A DNA stretch of 64,000 nt from Sthenelais limicola (Eukaryota; Annelida; Polychaeta; Phyllodocida; Sigalionidae), in the NCBI GenBank assembly GCA_942159475.1, contig OW804095.1:151332808-151396807 (forward strand), read 5' to 3'. The notes under the pieces are model-generated. The model was not told the origin of the DNA. It saw nothing but the letters and a program-made list of their open reading frames with translations, and did not search any database. This document shows positions 60,901 to 64,000 of the stretch, one piece after another (within the stretch, counting starts at the first letter, position 1; each line of letters opens with the position of its first letter). Position numbers and translations under genes: made by a program.

Positions 60901-62022
60901 CTCACTTCAATTATAGATCTATAGGTTGTACATTATGTACAGCCATTAATAACCAAAACGCACTTCATTTTCATTTAAAAAGCAAAGCTACTTGAATGTA
61001 TAGACAACAAAAAGATAGCAGAAAATATATTCATTATTTACGGTTGAGTACTTTTGTTTTCTCCCGAGGTCCCTCATTAGTCGGCCAAATTTAGTCCTCG
61101 GGGGACTGTGGATTGAACAAAAAATATATTTAACTATTTAAATGATTTTTAGGTTCACGTTGAAATTTATTTTTTATCGTTAGAGGTGTTAACTCCATGT
61201 GTACATATATATGTTTGTAGCCTGAACGCAAGCCTTAGCACCATGTCTTATATTTATTGCCACTGCAACATAAGTTTCCATGTATAGATGAGATGCCATT
61301 AATATAAAGCAATTTGCTACAGATGCTTTATGCTTGTTCATTGAATGCATTTATTTTGATTGGGTGCATATCGAAATTCTTTTAGGATTATCATGTCCCC
61401 ATTTTGATGCTGTGGAAAAGACTGGATAATTTAAAACCTTTCTTTTTAAACACACTTGTATGACAACTCTATTACTTGTAATATACCATTCATTAGCTTT
61501 GTTATCAGTTTCTGTTAAATTCTAGTTTTCATGTCTTTTCTACTTTATGTACACATTCAAGAATGAATTATTTCTGTTACGTAGTCCACTAGGTCTGTAT
61601 ATGTTTAGGGTAAGAGACTTAAGAGGAGTGATTCCCGATTTGTATTTGCATACGGATCACAAAACAAAAAAACACTTTGCATGTAACTTTAGATATACCA
61701 ATTTCACTGGAGCTCTTTCGTCTCCTTTATTCAGCAGGACAGGGTACAATATGAGTGCTTTAGATATACATGTGCACTATATTACTACTTTTCAGCTCGT
61801 TGGTAGGCATGAAATGCAGAACACACATACATATATTTTTTGATATGCTTTATACAATGGTTATGATAACCTAGGTAAGCCCAAGAGCACCAAGATGTAT
61901 TGATTAACTGAGGAAAATGATGTTATTCCATCGAGAAAAGTTGAAAACTTTTAGATGTATTTTTTTAATGGGATGAGATGGGTTATATATATATATATAT
62001 GATGCCTAGTGAATGACTATTA
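60901..62022. other. Convergent 3' flanks of ANKLE2 and AASDHPPT
   Basis: About 1.1 kb of AT-rich sequence between the stop of ANKLE2 (60900, plus) and that of AASDHPPT (62023, minus). It must hold both 3' UTRs. Minus-strand AATAAA signals occur at about 61253-61258 and 61726. No plus-strand AATAAA was spotted, so the ANKLE2 end is undefined. A (TA)n run lies at about 61985-62000. Confidence 0.6.
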
Positions 62023-63821
62023 TCAACCACCTGGCTTTTCTGACTTTGCATTAAAATTTTGCCAAAATAAAAGATCGGGTTCGTCTTGTGTTTCTGCCCC
62101 TTCAATTAATTCCGCAAATGACAGCAGGGAAAATTGTGGAACAGTCTCTCTCTTAGAGCCACTGGCCTTCTCAGAAGCGTTTATACCCTGAAAAAAATAT
62201 AATTCCCAAATATTAACTACATGAAATAAGTGTGAAGATAAGCATTCAAGATCACAAAATGGGTGGAATAAAACAAAATGGATGGAATTAAAGTGTAGAC
62301 GTTTAGAAAGTCACTAACCTTGGTTGCCACAGCTACATAATGATCTTTATCTAATCGCGTTTCCTCGAATGTCCAATCATTTTCTAATTTCCCATCAATG
62401 TGCACTAGTGTGTCAGCAGTTTGTTGTCCAATTATTAGGTCTGCTGTGCCAATATGGAAATCGATGCGCTTCAGTTCAAAGCCAATGCCAATACCCAGTG
62501 CTTTGACATAGCTTTCCTTCAGACACTGTTCAAAGACAAAAGGCTTAATTTATAATAGAAAAGTTTTACACTTCAGAAACTGTTGTAACTATAAGTGAAT
62601 TGGAAGCTGAGTATAGTCACTGTTCACATTTTAATTGAACCGTTTTGTACATAAGAAATTATTGTCTTAAGCGGAGTGGAAGCCGAGTTGATAATTTATC
62701 TAAGACTGAACTTATGGTGCCACTTACTGCCCTCTATCATATCAGAATATAGAATTAAATAATGAAAAAGAGAGTGGCCATAATATGTATTTGTTTAACC
62801 AAACTAATCTAAAATAGAATAATAAATACTGTTTAAAGATCTATCTGTGCAGAGCAGCAATGGGATTTCCTGCATGGGTTTCACGAGCGTTGTGATGATG
62901 AAACTATCATGGCAAACGCATTGATATCAGTTCTATTGCAATTATTCACAACAAATCCCAGTGTGAATAATTAAGAGGATGTAATAGAGAAGATAGTAAT
63001 TACCCATAGTCTGTAAAACCTAGCGAGTTGACCTAATGTCTCTTTCCCACTCTTGATATATTGCCACTCTTGCGTTGTGAACTGACGGCTCATGCGATCA
63101 AAGAATTCATCAATCCTCGTCCCTCCTGAAACAAACAGTTATTCTTTAAATAAATCCTCGAAATAGAACTAAAAACACCCCACAGTAAAGAACCATAAAT
63201 AACCACATCATACTTGTGCTTATAAGAAACGCGGGGAGTATACTATGTAAAAGCAATAAATTAATAATCAAATAATACCTATTCATAGCAGCATTTTGAA
63301 AAAAAAAATAGCAGCATTTTATATTCTTCATGTTGCAAATCTATATTTTCTATCAATAAAGCAATATAACCCTGCCACTGCATTGACTTGCTCCTATATC
63401 AAGAGTCCTCAAAAAGTCCTTATTTTGAGCTTTTTATAGTCATTAAATTTTATTCTCCCGAGATTGTGGGAACCCTGAATCATGGTCTTTCCCTCATACT
63501 AAAGATGGGTAGGGAACAGAGACAGCAATAAAGCATTTAGAGTCAGGAGCATTAAGCTATCAATGGTGGGAAGAGGTCGTTCTGTAAACACTCACTTGGT
63601 TCATCAACCTTCATAACATCGATGCCCACCAAGCGTCCATGTTCAGCTGCAAGAACCGAGAAGTCTCCTTGGTGCGACACATTGAAGTTGAACTCTTTGC
63701 ACTCAGGCGGATTGTCGTTAGATAGAAATGGCTTTCCCTTATCAGTCCTCTTGAGCAGAATGCCATCATACGGTATGGACAGTTCTTGGTGGATGCACTT
63801 ACGAAGTAGTAGTCGACCAGT
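62023..63821 (-). CDS. AASDHPPT: 4'-phosphopantetheinyl transferase (3' four exons; 5' end beyond the right edge)
   Basis: Exons on the minus strand: 63596-63821, 63004-63125, 62319-62525 and 62023-62187; the phases join cleanly and give the last 239 residues. The enzyme moves the phosphopantetheine arm of coenzyme A onto a serine of acyl-carrier proteins, including the fatty acid synthase. Metal-binding and catalytic signatures are present: NVSHQGDFSVLAAE, then VGIDVM (the Asp binds Mg), and W-CLKESYVKALGIGIGFEL, in which W is split from CLKE by an intron; E and K of the KES..K motif are conserved. The C-terminal FSLLSFAELIEG...FW resembles the human tail. The missing first ~80-100 residues probably lie in one or two exons to the right. 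It is tail-to-tail with ANKLE2. Confidence 0.93.
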
Positions 63822-64000
63822 CTGTAGCAGAATCTATTGTATTACAAGCTTGCGAACACCACAGGTAATACATACTTGAGTCAGATTGTGACTCACAACT
63901 GAAGTTTCACATTAAGCACAATTAATGATGTCAAAAATATTCTGGTAACTTCAGGGAGAATTATTTTGATGATGCAGATGGCCAGAAGGATTTAATTCAA

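Noticed and set aside
1..64000. CRISPR array, operon, phage or other prokaryotic system
   Set aside because: No regularly spaced repeats, no compact co-directional genes; all recognised genes have spliceosomal introns.

Overview
This window is AT-rich, intron-rich animal DNA. It looks like an invertebrate deuterostome, perhaps an echinoderm or a relative. That rests on GT-AG introns of about 0.1-5 kb, a complete voltage-sensing phosphatase gene, ancient vertebrate-like gene neighbourhoods, and scattered remains of non-LTR retrotransposons, MITEs and tRNA-derived repeats. Nothing prokaryotic or viral was recognised. All gene models were built by hand from exon conservation, GT/AG sites and codon phase. 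The four genes whose full CDS lies inside the window each add up to an exact open frame (448, 319, 537 and 768 aa).

Layout. (1) 1-12.1 kb, minus strand: a cyclin I gene, cut off by the left window edge. (2) 12.2-13.4 kb: a probable shared promoter region holding CRE, FOXO, CCAAT and E2F-like motifs. (3) 13.9-17.6 kb, plus strand: a complete cyclin G gene, head-to-head with cyclin I; both cyclins carry a phase-0 intron at the same point in the cyclin box. (4) 17.6-31.6 kb: about 14 kb without a recognisable gene, containing microsatellites, a foldback element and a tRNA-like SINE. (5) 31.7-36.8 kb, plus strand: a mitochondrial ornithine carrier (SLC25A15/ORNT type). (6) 40.9-46.9 kb, minus strand: a complete voltage-sensing phosphatase (VSP/TPTE type), tail-to-tail with the carrier; an unexplained 206-codon open frame lies just beyond its stop. 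(7) 47-50.7 kb: palindromes and a LINE tail between perfect 127-bp inverted repeats. (8) 50.7-60.9 kb, plus strand: a complete ANKLE2 (LEM plus ankyrin) gene whose introns 3 and 4 are full of retrotransposon debris and small foldback elements. (9) 62.0-64 kb, minus strand: the 3' four exons of a phosphopantetheinyl transferase (AASDHPPT), tail-to-tail with ANKLE2; its 5' exon(s) lie beyond the right edge.

How the genes relate. The window is not an operon-like system but a set of housekeeping and signalling genes: two non-canonical cyclins, a urea-cycle-linked carrier, a voltage-controlled lipid phosphatase, a nuclear-envelope reassembly factor and an enzyme that activates carrier proteins. 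The most interesting signals are the conserved neighbourhoods (cyclin I with cyclin G; SLC25A15 with VSP), the upstream ORFs and hairpin in the cyclin I leader, the orphan ORF at 40.1-40.7 kb, two hammerhead-ribozyme-like motifs and the perfect inverted repeat around a LINE tail.
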